Shown here: positions 36,101 to 44,479 of the stretch, piece by piece
Layout of the letters: every line of letters starts with the position of its first letter
Position numbering within the stretch: the first letter of the stretch is position 1
DNA from: Nodosilinea nodulosa PCC 7104
Lineage (GTDB): Bacteria; Cyanobacteriota; Cyanobacteriia; Phormidesmidales; Phormidesmidaceae
Assembly: GCF_000309385.1 (NCBI RefSeq)
Contig: NZ_JH976537.1
Coordinates: 3,092,440-3,156,439, forward strand
Length of the DNA stretch: 64,000 nucleotides
Direction of reading: 5' to 3'
Notes under the pieces: generated by a model
What the model saw: the letters and a program-made list of their open reading frames with translations, nothing else
The model's database searches: none
What the model was told of the DNA's origin: nothing
Translations under genes and position numbers: made by a program

Positions 36101-36875
36101 TGCCCTGAAGCCACTTTTGCTGCCCTGACGGGGTTGAAATGCGCCACTCGCAAAAACAGGGCGTGAGGGTTTCGCCAGAATGCTGAATTAGCTGCCGCAC
36201 GGCTTCGCGGTCATCGGGATGGATGGTTTGCCACAGCAGTTCGGGCCGGGCCTGAATCTGAGTTGGCTCAAGCTCCCAAATTTGAGCACAACCCTGGCTA
36301 ATATAGGTGATTGCCTCGCTGCCTGAGGCCGCCAGGACGTAGCGCAGCGCTGCTCCCGGCAGGCTAGCGGCTACCTTTTGGAGGCGGCACTCGCTTTCTT
36401 GCAGGCGGTGATGGGCCTGGCGCTGGTCGGTAATGTCCTGGCCAATGCAGGTGATGCGCTGAACGCAACCATCGGGGCTGGCAAAGAATGTATTGTTCCA
36501 GGCAATCAGGCGGCGATCGCCGCTGCGGGTCAGAATTTCATTTTCGTAGTGGGTGGGGCACTGCCCTTGGGCGATCGCCGCCGTAAAGAGAGTTTTCAGC
36601 GCCTTTCGATTTTCCGGCGGAACAAAAAGTTCTAGCCAGCTGCGACCCATTACGTCGTGGCGTTGCCAGCCAGTCAGAGTGAGCAGGTAGTCGTTGCAGA
36701 GCAAAATGCGGCCTTTGGCATCGACAACCAAACCGGCCAGGGACATGGTTTCAAGCACGGCCTCAAAATGTTGCTCAGAGGCCTGTAACGCGCTGATTTG
36801 GCCAGCCGTTGGCGTCTGTTTGCGCCCTCTAGGCGCTCTATGGTCAGGGGCCATGGACATCCCATCGTCGGTCAT
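33132..36875 (-). CDS. PAS-GAF-GGDEF-EAL protein with DXCF-type GAF domain
   Basis: 1247 residues: three PAS-like domains (about 30-150, 165-285, 295-405), two GAF domains (about 425-590 and 600-755), a GGDEF domain (GGDEF 877-881) and an EAL domain (EAL 1004-1006, DDFGTGYSS near 1127). Both cyclic-di-GMP modules keep their signature residues, so it may make and break cyclic-di-GMP. The first GAF has the hallmarks of a cyanobacteriochrome: an EDTCF motif (C491) as in the DXCF class and a cysteine at the main bilin site (C521), though followed by Tyr instead of the usual His. The protein is soluble. Stop TAG at 33132-33134. Confidence 0.88.
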   Translation of the reverse strand: MTDDGMSMAPDHRAPRGRKQTPTAGQISALQASEQHFEAVLETMSLAGLVVDAKGRILLCNDYLLTLTGWQRHDVMGRSWLELFVPPENRKALKTLFTAAIAQGQCPTHYENEILTRSGDRRLIAWNNTFFASPDGCVQRITCIGQDITDQRQAHHRLQESECRLQKVAASLPGAALRYVLAASGSEAITYISQGCAQIWELEPTQIQARPELLWQTIHPDDREAVRQLIQHSGETLTPCFCEWRISTPSGQQKWLQGMGRPEPLANGAIAWDAVVLDVSDRKQTEQALHDAHQQMQAFIDNTPALVNIFDADGRYLRVNQATANQLGLRPEEITGKSFADLLPASVANTFMDRVRQLVATQTPLTVKDTLVLNGEQKVYSSVLFPVSIGSDGSPIFGSVATDITPLVKAQMALRRQAEEERLIRTITQHIHQSLDVNQILQTTVTEVRQFLQTDRVLIYRFNADFSGTMVVEAVLPPWQSTLGITVEDTCFRNIPGLVDRYRQGHSHRLNDVQQASIAPCYRDLLARFQVRASLVVPIHCGGQLWGLLCAHHCRGPRLWQPKESALLSQLADQVAIALQQSQLLTQTADLARQEKLLNNIINAISDSLDLDTLLQRTATEMLHTFKASRSLVILCRATDAYLVHTNAVSMPGWESLQDQVIPIEGNPHAQQVLGQKAAVVVNDVTQEPSLIPNLALALDLKIGAILAVSIRYRGVVKGILSVHQCPGPRQWLQAEVKLIERLADHLAIAIHQAELYAQAQTELAERKRLEAQLRYDAFHDRLTGLPNRALFLERLAQAIEQLQRHCQHHLPLALPALNSSPAPCCGRQFALLFLDLDRFKVINDSLGHAIGDQLLQVVAQRLQTCLRPVDIAARLGGDEFVVLLANLSDATAAITMAQRIHASLEAPVRLEGHEVFIHASIGIALSSAAYTDPNQVLRDADIAMYKAKGSNREYAIFDAPMHSLVVQQMQLENSLCRALERSELRLHYQPIISLATGQVQGFEALVRWQHPSGKLVPPLDFIPIAENTGLITALDLWTLNEACRQLSRWHQQFSASQPPTVSVNLSGKQFVRPDLIQQIDQALDRNGLQGQHLKIEITESVLIQNAQLAIDLLKQLRQRGIQVCMDDFGTGYSSLSYLHRFPIDVLKIDKSFITNLHNPEPSQGDYEIVKAIISLATNLNLTVVAEGLETACQARYLKAHHCQGGQGYYFSRPLSVEAATVFIQQLSNSPAAKTETAYRESTGPTA

Positions 36876-37039
36876 ACACAGGCTCTTGAGGGCAGACGTG
36901 ACCGCAGTGCTCGATCCAAATCGGTAGCTATGGCCAAAATAAATAGCGTGGTCAGGCCGATGAACCCAGAGGGGCCGACTGATATGGCCAATACCCAGAG
37001 AGAGCTTTTTATCGGGAGCGATCGGGGCAGCAGCTGCAC
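36872..37039 (-). CDS. Possible 55-residue membrane peptide overlapping the GGDEF-EAL start
   Basis: From GTG 37039 to TGA 36872-36874, overlapping the ATG of the next gene as ATGA, typical of coupled genes. The product has one hydrophobic stretch (SLWVLAISVGPSGFIGLTTL and on) and then DLDRALRSR. No clear ribosome site precedes the GTG, and no family is recognised, so it could be chance. Confidence 0.22.
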   Translation of the reverse strand: MQLLPRSLPIKSSLWVLAISVGPSGFIGLTTLFILAIATDLDRALRSRLPSRACV

Positions 37040-37371
37040 AACCGATGGCTGATCATCGGTGCTTCACCCCATTTTTCCCCAGTTGTTACCGATAATTGGG
37101 GTAGTCATTTACAGCTCTCAACAATACCTATGGTAATTTATCTTACCAATCCCTGGCCCGAGGCAGTCCGTACGACCTGGTTTTGACTGCTCCAAGAACC
37201 GCCTGAGGGATGACCGCTCAAGCCAGGGCATAGAGTAAAAAATCGCGCAGCGACAATCCCTAGTATCTCCATTCTGGGTCGGCGCTCTGGGCAAAATAGG
37301 GCCGGGGTAACCCTCTAGCTCAGCGCGCCACTGGGGCTATCGACACTGGAGACTTGGCTACTAAAGACTGC
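37040..37371. other. Intergenic region between the GGDEF-EAL and lysozyme genes
   Basis: 332 bp that contain the promoter region of the large GGDEF-EAL gene (minus strand). No tRNA, no reliable open frame and no repeat was seen. Confidence 0.35.
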
Positions 37372-37401
37372 TTAAGGCGGGCGCGATCGCCCCCGCCTTA
37401 A
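37372..37401 (-). terminator. Hairpin downstream of the lysozyme gene
   Basis: TTAAGGCGGG (37372-37381) pairs perfectly with CCCGCCTTAA (37392-37401); the loop contains a HIP1 octamer. On the minus strand it follows the lysozyme stop (37434) by 33 nt. The T-run after it is poor, so termination is likely but not certain. Confidence 0.55.
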
Positions 37402-37433
37402 ACAACACAGCCCTTGATTGAGGAAGCCTGAGG

Positions 37434-38150
37434 CTACAGAAACTGCTGCCAGTTTTCGCTGCGATATAGGGCACGCTCGGCTCGCCGCCGCCGCTGCAGA
37501 CCGGGCAGCACGTTGCCCCCAGCATAGACCCAGCGGCCAAACTCCTCGGCAGCTCCAGCAAAGTCACCCGCATTGTGCTTTTTCAGCAGGGTAGACGACT
37601 GAAAATTGCCGGGGCCGACATTGAAGGTAAACGACACCATGGCCGAAAACTGATCGCTGGTAGGGGTACGCGTAACCCCGTTGGCCACAGTCTTTTCGTA
37701 CTTAGCCAGATCGCGCTTGAGAATTTCTTCGGCCTCGCTGCGGGTGATGGTGAGGCCTTTGTAAACCTGGGGAGGACCAGCGGCAGAGGTATGGCCGTAG
37801 CCAATCGTCCAGGGTTCGCCCCCCGTGCCCGGATCGGGATAGGCGCTCAGGCTCAGGCCCTCAAACCCTTTGACAATCTCAAGACCAGCGGCGTTGATGG
37901 TGTTGCCTGTAGGCGGTGGCGGTGGCGGCGGTGGCGGCGGCATCGGCTGAGGTTCAGGGGCACCTGTGCCGATTGATACCGTCATGGCACGCGGGTAGTC
38001 GTCGCGCTGAAACCACGATTTGATGCTGCCAATGTTTACAACCTGCTCCTTGGGATTGTTGCTGGATGGATATTTGGTGATGCGAGATATCCAGTATCCT
38101 CCCTGCATCAGGTAAATCGCAATGTCTGTCTCTTTAATCCAGGTTCCCAT
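37434..38150 (-). CDS. GH24 lysozyme with unknown N-terminal domain
   Basis: 238 residues from ATG 38150, preceded by GGGAG. The C-terminal part (about 85-238) is a T4-type (glycoside hydrolase 24) lysozyme that cuts peptidoglycan: catalytic Glu in KGFEGLSLSAYPD (E97), TIGYGHT (about 115-121) and the later ALVSFTFNVG-like helix. The first 60 residues (MGTWIKETDIAIYLMQGGYW and on) form a separate unknown domain, joined by a linker with ten consecutive prolines (71-80). No signal peptide, so export or a holin is needed, unless it is of phage origin. No phage genes are nearby. Confidence 0.82.
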   Translation of the reverse strand: MGTWIKETDIAIYLMQGGYWISRITKYPSSNNPKEQVVNIGSIKSWFQRDDYPRAMTVSIGTGAPEPQPMPPPPPPPPPPTGNTINAAGLEIVKGFEGLSLSAYPDPGTGGEPWTIGYGHTSAAGPPQVYKGLTITRSEAEEILKRDLAKYEKTVANGVTRTPTSDQFSAMVSFTFNVGPGNFQSSTLLKKHNAGDFAGAAEEFGRWVYAGGNVLPGLQRRRRAERALYRSENWQQFL

Positions 38151-38443
38151 GTAATCTCCCCGGAGCAGTCCGCATACCAGGAATTTACAATACTTTCGCC
38201 AGAATGGGCCATTGAGTTTTGCGATTTTGGCTTTCGCGATTTTATTCAGCCCCCCGAAACCGCTCCTGGCTGTAGTTTGGCCAAATTGTATTGGTTTTGG
38301 CCGCTGGGCGGGGCGGGGCGCGAGCAAACGTCGACAGCCTATTGTTCAAGGCAGACTGTTCAGTCCTACGGCTGAGTCGTTAAGATATTCAAAGGTTCGC
38401 GCTTTCTCAGCGCTATTGTTTCTTTGGGTTGCAAGTTTCTTCT

Positions 38444-39763
38444 ATGGCTTTGCTCTCAGCGACCGCTGATCTGCCTTCTCGCCTGGTGTCGCCCACTATT
38501 CGTCGTCTGCCTAACGGCCTTACGGTCATTGCCGAGCAAATGCCCCTGGAGGTTGTCAACCTGAGCCTTTGGTTACGGGTGGGTTCAGCCGTTGAAGATG
38601 ACGCCATCAACGGCATGGCTCACTTCCTGGAGCACATGATTTTTAAGGGAACCCAGCAGCTGCGATGCGGCGAATTTGAGCGCCGGGTAGAAGAACGGGG
38701 CGCCTTTACCAATGCGGCCACCAGCCAAGATTACACTAAGTACTACATCACCACGGCGCCCCAGGATTTTGTAGCGCTGGCTCCGCTGCAAATTCAGATG
38801 GTGATGGCACCCCGGCTCAGTGATGACGATTTTGAACGCGAGCGCCCGGTTATCTTAGAAGAAATTCGCCGTGCCGACGACAACCCTCGCCGCCGCACCT
38901 ATGCCCGCACTATGGAACTGGCGTTTGAGCGCCTGCCCTACCGTCGCCCTGTGCTGGGCCCAACGGCGGTGGTAGAGACGCTAACCCCAGGGCAAATGCG
39001 TGAGTTTCATGGCACCTGGTATCAGCCCCAGAGCATGACGGCGGTGGCGGTGGGCAATCTGCCGGTAGAAACGCTGATGGCCACGGTGGCCGAGGGGTTT
39101 GAGCAGGCCATGGCTCAGCGCTCCCCCGCCCCGCATACCCCCGACTCGATCGCTCGGTTTAGATCCCTGGTGCCCGGTGATTTGGAGGCTCCCTTCGAGA
39201 CCGTAAAGCGGGCTGTACATTGCGATTCCTCCCTGACCCAGGCGCGGCTGGTGATGGCCTGGCGAGTGCCTGGGGTAGCGCAGCTAGAGGACACCTACGG
39301 CCTGGATATCCTGGCTTCGATTTTAGGGCGGGGCCTGACCTCGCGGCTGGTGCGCGACCTGCGGGAGGAGCGCAAGCTGGTAACCAGCATTAGCTGTAGC
39401 AATATGACCCTGGCCCACCAGGGGGTGTTTATGGTGCTGGCCCAGCTGCCTGTGGAACATCTGGCGGCGGTGGAAGCGGCGATCGCCCAGCACATAGCCA
39501 CGGTGACCCAGCAGCCGGTGAGTCAGGCGGAGCTGTGCCGGGTGCAGACCCAGGTGGCCAATCGGTTTATCTTTGCCAACGAAACCCCAAGCGATCGGGC
39601 TGGTTTGTATGGCTACTACCACACGCTCACGGGCGACATTGCCGAAGGTATCAACTACCCTGCCTACATCCAGAGCCTTGGGGTAGAAGAGGTGCTGCGG
39701 GCGGCCCAGAGCCATTTGTCAAGGCATGCCTACGGGGTTGTCACCCTCCAGCCAGCAGCGTAG
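38444..39763 (+). CDS. M16 family zinc peptidase
   Basis: 439 residues from ATG 38444 (TTG 38429 less likely). Inverzincin motif HFLEH (HxxEH) in MAHFLEHMIFKGT, with the downstream Glu in the region after ERERPVILEEI. Family members in cyanobacteria act on peptides; some are active with a second, inactive M16 partner. Here the HxxEH is intact, and no paired gene is adjacent. No signal peptide is seen, so it is probably cytoplasmic. Followed after 12 nt by the fructosamine-kinase-like gene. Confidence 0.88.
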   Translation: MALLSATADLPSRLVSPTIRRLPNGLTVIAEQMPLEVVNLSLWLRVGSAVEDDAINGMAHFLEHMIFKGTQQLRCGEFERRVEERGAFTNAATSQDYTKYYITTAPQDFVALAPLQIQMVMAPRLSDDDFERERPVILEEIRRADDNPRRRTYARTMELAFERLPYRRPVLGPTAVVETLTPGQMREFHGTWYQPQSMTAVAVGNLPVETLMATVAEGFEQAMAQRSPAPHTPDSIARFRSLVPGDLEAPFETVKRAVHCDSSLTQARLVMAWRVPGVAQLEDTYGLDILASILGRGLTSRLVRDLREERKLVTSISCSNMTLAHQGVFMVLAQLPVEHLAAVEAAIAQHIATVTQQPVSQAELCRVQTQVANRFIFANETPSDRAGLYGYYHTLTGDIAEGINYPAYIQSLGVEEVLRAAQSHLSRHAYGVVTLQPAA

Positions 39764-39775
39764 TTCGAGGGAATT

Positions 39776-40636
39776 ATGTGGACCGCGATCGCCCAGCACA
39801 TTGGCGCTAAAATCGGCACCAGCTTCGCCATCGCCGACCGGCGATCGGTGGGGGGTGGTTGCATCAACCAGGCCTACCAGGTGAGCGACGGCCATCAGTC
39901 GTTTTTTCTCAAGCTCAACCAGGCTTCGCAGGTGGCGATGTTTGAGGCCGAAGCCCTGGGTTTGAAGGAGATGTACGACAGCCAGACGATTCGGGTTCCC
40001 AAACCCATCTGCTGGGGAACCGCCGATGGGTCGGCCTACATTGCCCTGGAGTGGCTGGAGCTGGGTGGCGGCGGCGACGCCTGGGGCCGAATGGGGGAAG
40101 CCCTGGCCGCTATGCACCGGGTGACCAGCGATCGCGGCTTCGGCTGGCACCAGGGCAACACCATTGGCGCAACGCCGCAGCCCAATCCCTGGACGGCTAC
40201 CTGGCTGGAGTTCTATCGCGAGCACCGCCTGCGCCACCAGTTTCGCCTGGCCGGTCGTCGGGGCGGGCGTTTTCCGCGCCAGCATGAGCTGCTGATGGCG
40301 CTGCCCGATTTGCTGGCGAACCACAACCCAGCTCCGGCCCTGGTCCATGGCGATCTGTGGTCGGGCAACGCGGCGGTGACAACTGGCGGCGAGCCGGTGA
40401 TTTTAGACCCGGCTACCTACTTCGGCGATCGCGAGGTCGATATCGCCATGACCGAGCTGTTTGGCCGCTTTCCCAGCGCCTTTTATGATGCCTATAACGC
40501 GACCTATCCCCTTGCCCCTGGCTACGGACGGCGCAAAACCCTGTATAACCTCTATCACATCCTCAACCACTTCACTCTCTTTGGCGGTAGCTACGAGTCT
40601 CAGGCCAACCGCATGATAGATCAGCTGCTGCGGTAG
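39776..40636 (+). CDS. Fructosamine kinase family protein
   Basis: 286 residues. The family phosphorylates ketosamines on glycated proteins or small molecules so that the sugar falls off (deglycation). GGGCINQAYQV near residue 27, HGDLWSGN near 194 (catalytic base region) and ILDPATYFGDREVDIAM (metal-binding Asp) are the expected motifs. Twelve nt after the M16 peptidase, so an operon for handling damaged proteins is possible (inference). Confidence 0.88.
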   Translation: MWTAIAQHIGAKIGTSFAIADRRSVGGGCINQAYQVSDGHQSFFLKLNQASQVAMFEAEALGLKEMYDSQTIRVPKPICWGTADGSAYIALEWLELGGGGDAWGRMGEALAAMHRVTSDRGFGWHQGNTIGATPQPNPWTATWLEFYREHRLRHQFRLAGRRGGRFPRQHELLMALPDLLANHNPAPALVHGDLWSGNAAVTTGGEPVILDPATYFGDREVDIAMTELFGRFPSAFYDAYNATYPLAPGYGRRKTLYNLYHILNHFTLFGGSYESQANRMIDQLLR

Positions 40637-40850
40637 CTGACGGCATAGCTAAAAAAAGTGCTGCCTCCCATGCGCGCTGTGTAAAATCTGCCGCTGGTGG
40701 CCAGGGCTAGCCAACCGGCCTCGGCAAAAATCTTGTGAAGGCAGAAAATATGCCCAACGGTAGAGACCAGACCGCCTAAACCTGTGAAAAACCTAGGGGA
40801 GTGTATCCAGCGACGGAGCACGACCCAGCGTTTTATCTCGGAGTAAATGC

Positions 40851-41669
40851 GTGGAAAATTTGACCCAGTGGGCAGCTACGGCCCAAGAACTTGTCACTCG
40901 CCTAGGGCTGAACATCATTGCTGCGGCAGTTATTTTTTGGGTTGGCCGGTGGGTAGCGAAGCTAGTAGCTCGCACCACCCGACGCCTGATGTCAAAAAAA
41001 GGCGTTGACCCTACCCTGATCAACTTTACCGCCAGCCTGGTTTACTACGCGGGCCTAGCCTTTGTGGTGATTGCAGCCCTCAACCGCCTCGGGGTGCAAA
41101 CGGCGTCGCTGATAGCAATCTTGGGGGCAGCGGGTTTGGCCATTGGCCTGGCCCTGCAGGGGTCGCTCTCTAACTTTGCGGCCGGGGTGCTGATGCTGAT
41201 TTTTCGCCCCTTCAAGGTGGGTGACTTTATCGAAGGGGGCGGCACCCTGGGGGCCGTAGAGAGCATTCAGCTGTTTACCACCACCATCATCACCCCCGAA
41301 AACGCCATGGTAATTGTGCCGAATTCCAAGCTTGGCGGCGATAACATCACCAACTTTACGGCTCGCCCCATTCGTCGAATAGAGACAATTATTGGGATTA
41401 GCTATGGCGACAATATCGAGCAAGCCCGGCAAATTATCCTAGAGGAAATTGCCAAAGACAGCCGGATTTTGAACGAGCCAGCGCCGTCGGTAGGCGTTGC
41501 CGAACTGGCCGACAGCAGCGTGAATTTGCAGGTCTGGGTGTGGGCCAGCACCCCAGACTTTTTAGCCGTCAAACTGGCTCTGCCCGAGCGGATTAAGGGC
41601 CGATTTGACGCCGAGGGAATTTCCATTCCCTTCCCCCAGCAGGAGGTCTACATGTTTCAGAAAAACTAA
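40851..41669 (+). CDS. MscS-type mechanosensitive ion channel
   Basis: 272 residues from GTG 40851. Three N-terminal membrane helices, with the pore-lining helix AILGAAGLAIGLALQGSLSN followed by FAAGVLMLIFRPFKVGDFI, then a beta-domain (VPNSKLGGDNITNF) and the C-terminal cytoplasmic vestibule. It is a short MscS of the usual E. coli size (286), which opens under membrane tension at low osmolarity. Its TAA stop interlocks with the TAG of the convergent methyltransferase gene (CTAA at 41666-41669). Confidence 0.92.
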   Translation: MENLTQWAATAQELVTRLGLNIIAAAVIFWVGRWVAKLVARTTRRLMSKKGVDPTLINFTASLVYYAGLAFVVIAALNRLGVQTASLIAILGAAGLAIGLALQGSLSNFAAGVLMLIFRPFKVGDFIEGGGTLGAVESIQLFTTTIITPENAMVIVPNSKLGGDNITNFTARPIRRIETIIGISYGDNIEQARQIILEEIAKDSRILNEPAPSVGVAELADSSVNLQVWVWASTPDFLAVKLALPERIKGRFDAEGISIPFPQQEVYMFQKN

Positions 41670-42679
41670 GCCTGAACCTGCGTGGCTCTGCCGATAAAGG
41701 TGCGATGGCGGGGGCTGTTGAAGGCGACCCTAGGCCGCTCAAACCCCGCTGCTACAAAGGCAGCTTCTAAATCTAGGGTGAAGTAATCATCCAGGTAGGG
41801 TTCGGTGCTTTTCAGCAGGGTCAAGACAAAGGGCGGCAGTTTTTCAATCGCTGGCGATCGCGGGTTCATATCCATAATCGCCAGGTGCCCACCGGGGCGC
41901 AGCAGCCGACGCGCCTCCCGCAGAATGGCTTGGGAGACCGACTGGGGCAGCTCGTGGAGCACTAAGCAGGCTGACACCAGGTCGTAGGACGCGGCCGGTA
42001 GTCCAGTGGCTTCGCCAGCCGCATGGTGCCAGGCAATCGGGAGAGTAGGAGATGCCATCTCGCCATTTTCTCGACGCTCCTGCTGTCGGTACCGGGCCAC
42101 GGCGAGAAAGTAGGGCGACAGATCGACCCCGGTTAAACGGGCCTGGGGAAAGGTGGTCTGAAAGGCCTCGGTGCTCAGGCCCACCCCGCAGCCGATATCC
42201 ACAATATCCGCTGGAGGTTGGGGCAGGTGGGCGGTGAGCACATCGTGGTAGCTCTGGCGCAGCCGCTCATCGCCAGCCGCTCCGGCCTCGGGCCAGATTT
42301 TGGCATGCACCGCCTGGGAGGCCACTTCTACCTCCATCGCCGGTTTCCAGCCCAAATTGCCTTCGTCGTAGGCGTGAAAGCTGGTGGTGTAGTAGTCGGG
42401 ATAGATGAGGTTGGGGTTTTGCACCGCGTCCAGATCGGCCTGCCAGAGGGGAGAGAGTGCTCCAGCCTCCTCTGTGGACGGCGACTGGGCAATTTGCCCA
42501 GTCGCCGTCCGGCGACTCCGCAACGCCTGAACTCGCTCCCGCCAGGGCACGCCGATGGTTTCGGCCCGAGTGACCATCATGGCGCGGGCGCGGCCCTTGG
42601 CAAAGGTCCACAGGGGCTTAATGGCCAGCACCTGGTTAACCACGCTAGAGAGCAGATTGGGCGCGGAGGTAGCAGTCAT
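41666..42679 (-). CDS. Class I SAM-dependent methyltransferase
   Basis: 337 residues. The SAM-binding motif is DIVDIGCGVGLSTEAFQTTF (near residue 160), followed by a Ser/Tyr-rich substrate region and HELPQSVSQAILREARRLLR, of the UbiE/Coq5-like type. The N-terminal 130 residues (WRERVQALRSRRTATGQIA) are an extension. The substrate is unknown. The start is ATG 42679. Confidence 0.75.
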   Translation of the reverse strand: MTATSAPNLLSSVVNQVLAIKPLWTFAKGRARAMMVTRAETIGVPWRERVQALRSRRTATGQIAQSPSTEEAGALSPLWQADLDAVQNPNLIYPDYYTTSFHAYDEGNLGWKPAMEVEVASQAVHAKIWPEAGAAGDERLRQSYHDVLTAHLPQPPADIVDIGCGVGLSTEAFQTTFPQARLTGVDLSPYFLAVARYRQQERRENGEMASPTLPIAWHHAAGEATGLPAASYDLVSACLVLHELPQSVSQAILREARRLLRPGGHLAIMDMNPRSPAIEKLPPFVLTLLKSTEPYLDDYFTLDLEAAFVAAGFERPRVAFNSPRHRTFIGRATQVQA

Positions 42680-42754
42680 AGCAGCGGCAATAGAGGTAGA
42701 ACAGCCCCCATTGTAGGGGTTTGGCGGGGGCTGAAGAAACAGCGTGCAGCGCGA

Positions 42755-43993
42755 TCAGAACCCGGCTCTGAGCAGCGCATCCCAGATCTGGTGGGCTAAA
42801 TCGAGCTTGGTGCAGGGAGGGATGGTCAGCTTGCCGCCTGCCTTAGTGAGCAGGACGGCCTGGTTGCGATCGCCCCCAAACCCCACCCCCGGCACATCGA
42901 TCGGGTTCGCCACAATCGCGTCCAATCCCTTGCGCTGGAGTTTTTCGAGGGCGGGCGGAATAATGTCTCCAGTCTGGGCCGCAAAGCCGATCAGCCGCTG
43001 GTGGGGCTGCCGTTTTTGGGCCAAATCCGCCACAATATCGGGCACCTGCGCCAGGGGTAAAGAATCCGGTAGATCGGCCTTAGCCAGCTTGGTGGAGGCC
43101 TGGGCCACGGGTTTCACATCCGCCACCGCCGCCGCCATCACCACCCAGTTGGCCTGGGGCAGCTGGGTGAGCATGGCCCGATGCATCTCTGCGGCGGTGG
43201 TTACGGCGATCGCTTGAATCCCCCCCAGACGCTCCCTGAGAGCGCTTTCCATGGGGCCGTGGACGAGGGTGACGGCAGCGCCCCGGTGGATCGCCGCCTG
43301 GGCCAGCGCCACCCCCATTTTGCCGCTGGCGGGGTTGCCGATAAACCGCACCGGATCGAGATATTCCCTGGTGCTGCCGGTGCTGATCAGCAGGGTCTTC
43401 CCGTTCAAATCCCGCTGCCCTGCGGTGTGCAGTAGCGAGTAGATGTGGGTGAGAATGTCGTCGGGTTCGGCCATGCGCCCGGTGCCAACGCGATCGCAGG
43501 CCAGCACCCCACTGCCCGGATCGATGGCGTGGTATCGCTGATCCTGCAAAAGCTGATGCCAGTTGCGCTGCACGGCCTGCTGCTGCCACATGTCGGTGTT
43601 CATGGCCGGGGCCAGCAGCACCGGGCAGGTAGAGGCCAGCACCGTATTGGTCAGCAAGTTGTCGGCCAAACCGTGGGCCAGCTTGGCCAGGGTGTTGGCG
43701 CTCAGCGGCGCAATCAGCAGCAGCTCGGCCCACTCGCCCAGCTCAATGTGCAGGGGCCGACCCTGGCTGGCCTGCCAGAAATCCTCATCGGTGTAGGCCG
43801 GGTGGCGCGACAGCGTCGCCACCGTCAGCGGCGGAATGAACGCCTGCCCCTGCTGGGTGAGCAGCACCCGCACCGCCACACCCGCCTTGGCCAGCGATGA
43901 AATCACAGAACAGACTTTGTAGGCCGCAATGCCGCCGCTGATGCCCAGCAGCACGCGGCGGGGAGATTCCACAGTTGTAGAACTACCTGTCAT
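42755..43993 (-). CDS. coaBC: Bifunctional phosphopantothenoylcysteine synthetase/decarboxylase
   Basis: 412 residues with two halves of coenzyme A synthesis. The N-terminal CoaC flavoprotein domain ([20 protein letters not shown] near 17; [10 protein letters not shown] with the catalytic region near 125) decarboxylates 4'-phospho-N-pantothenoylcysteine; the C-terminal CoaB part ([20 protein letters not shown] near 200) ligates phosphopantothenate and cysteine using CTP. Length and order are standard. Confidence 0.93.
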   Translation of the reverse strand: MTGSSTTVESPRRVLLGISGGIAAYKVCSVISSLAKAGVAVRVLLTQQGQAFIPPLTVATLSRHPAYTDEDFWQASQGRPLHIELGEWAELLLIAPLSANTLAKLAHGLADNLLTNTVLASTCPVLLAPAMNTDMWQQQAVQRNWHQLLQDQRYHAIDPGSGVLACDRVGTGRMAEPDDILTHIYSLLHTAGQRDLNGKTLLISTGSTREYLDPVRFIGNPASGKMGVALAQAAIHRGAAVTLVHGPMESALRERLGGIQAIAVTTAAEMHRAMLTQLPQANWVVMAAAVADVKPVAQASTKLAKADLPDSLPLAQVPDIVADLAQKRQPHQRLIGFAAQTGDIIPPALEKLQRKGLDAIVANPIDVPGVGFGGDRNQAVLLTKAGGKLTIPPCTKLDLAHQIWDALLRAGF

Positions 43994-44100
43994 ACAAAAT
44001 CCTATGTTGCCATCCCCGGCTTTAGATGGGCAAGCGGCGCTTGCCCCTGCGCGCTGTGTCTGTTGGGATGGGCGTTGTTCAAGCCAAATTACACAATAAG

Positions 44101-44136
44101 CCTTATAGGGGCACAGCAGACTGTGCCCCTATAAGG
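44101..44136. repeat. Perfect 16-bp inverted repeat
   Basis: CCTTATAGGGGCACAG (44101-44116) and CTGTGCCCCTATAAGG (44121-44136) around a CAGA loop. It lies between coaBC (starts 43993, minus strand) and DUF2555 (minus strand), without a T-run. Dispersed palindromes with an AGGGGCAC core are common in cyanobacterial genomes; a related AGGGGTAGTGCCCCT occurs near 47409. Confidence 0.8.
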
Positions 44137-44167
44137 AGTATCTGGATAAGATTGAAACGCGAGCCGT

Positions 44168-44380
44168 CTACGACTCGTCGTAGGGCTCCAGGTCGAGCAG
44201 GTAGACGTAGGATTCAACCAGCTCGGGTCGCTGAAACGCGATCGCCCGGAGCAGGTGCCAGTCCTGTAGCCCCTCGAAGGCGCTGTCGTAGGAATCGGTC
44301 TCTAGACGAGAGGCCAGTTCAGCCACCGTGTCCGGCGTCATGTCTGAAACAGCCTGCTGCGAAACATGTAGGCTCATCAT
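44168..44380 (-). CDS. DUF2555 family protein
   Basis: 70 residues, matching the cyanobacteria/plastid DUF2555 family: LASRLETDSYDSAFEGLQDW, then HLLRAIAFQRPELVESYVYL and a DLEPYDES end. No known role; acidic and soluble. The start is one of two adjacent ATG codons at 44380. Confidence 0.8.
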   Translation of the reverse strand: MMSLHVSQQAVSDMTPDTVAELASRLETDSYDSAFEGLQDWHLLRAIAFQRPELVESYVYLLDLEPYDES

Positions 44381-44479
44381 AGTCTTTTCCCCCTTAGCGA
44401 CATCTGCCCTGCTGCTGCGCGATCGCCCCCTAAAGGGCCGGTCCTAGACCATCGCAGTCTGGGGTCAGTCCACCTTTCT

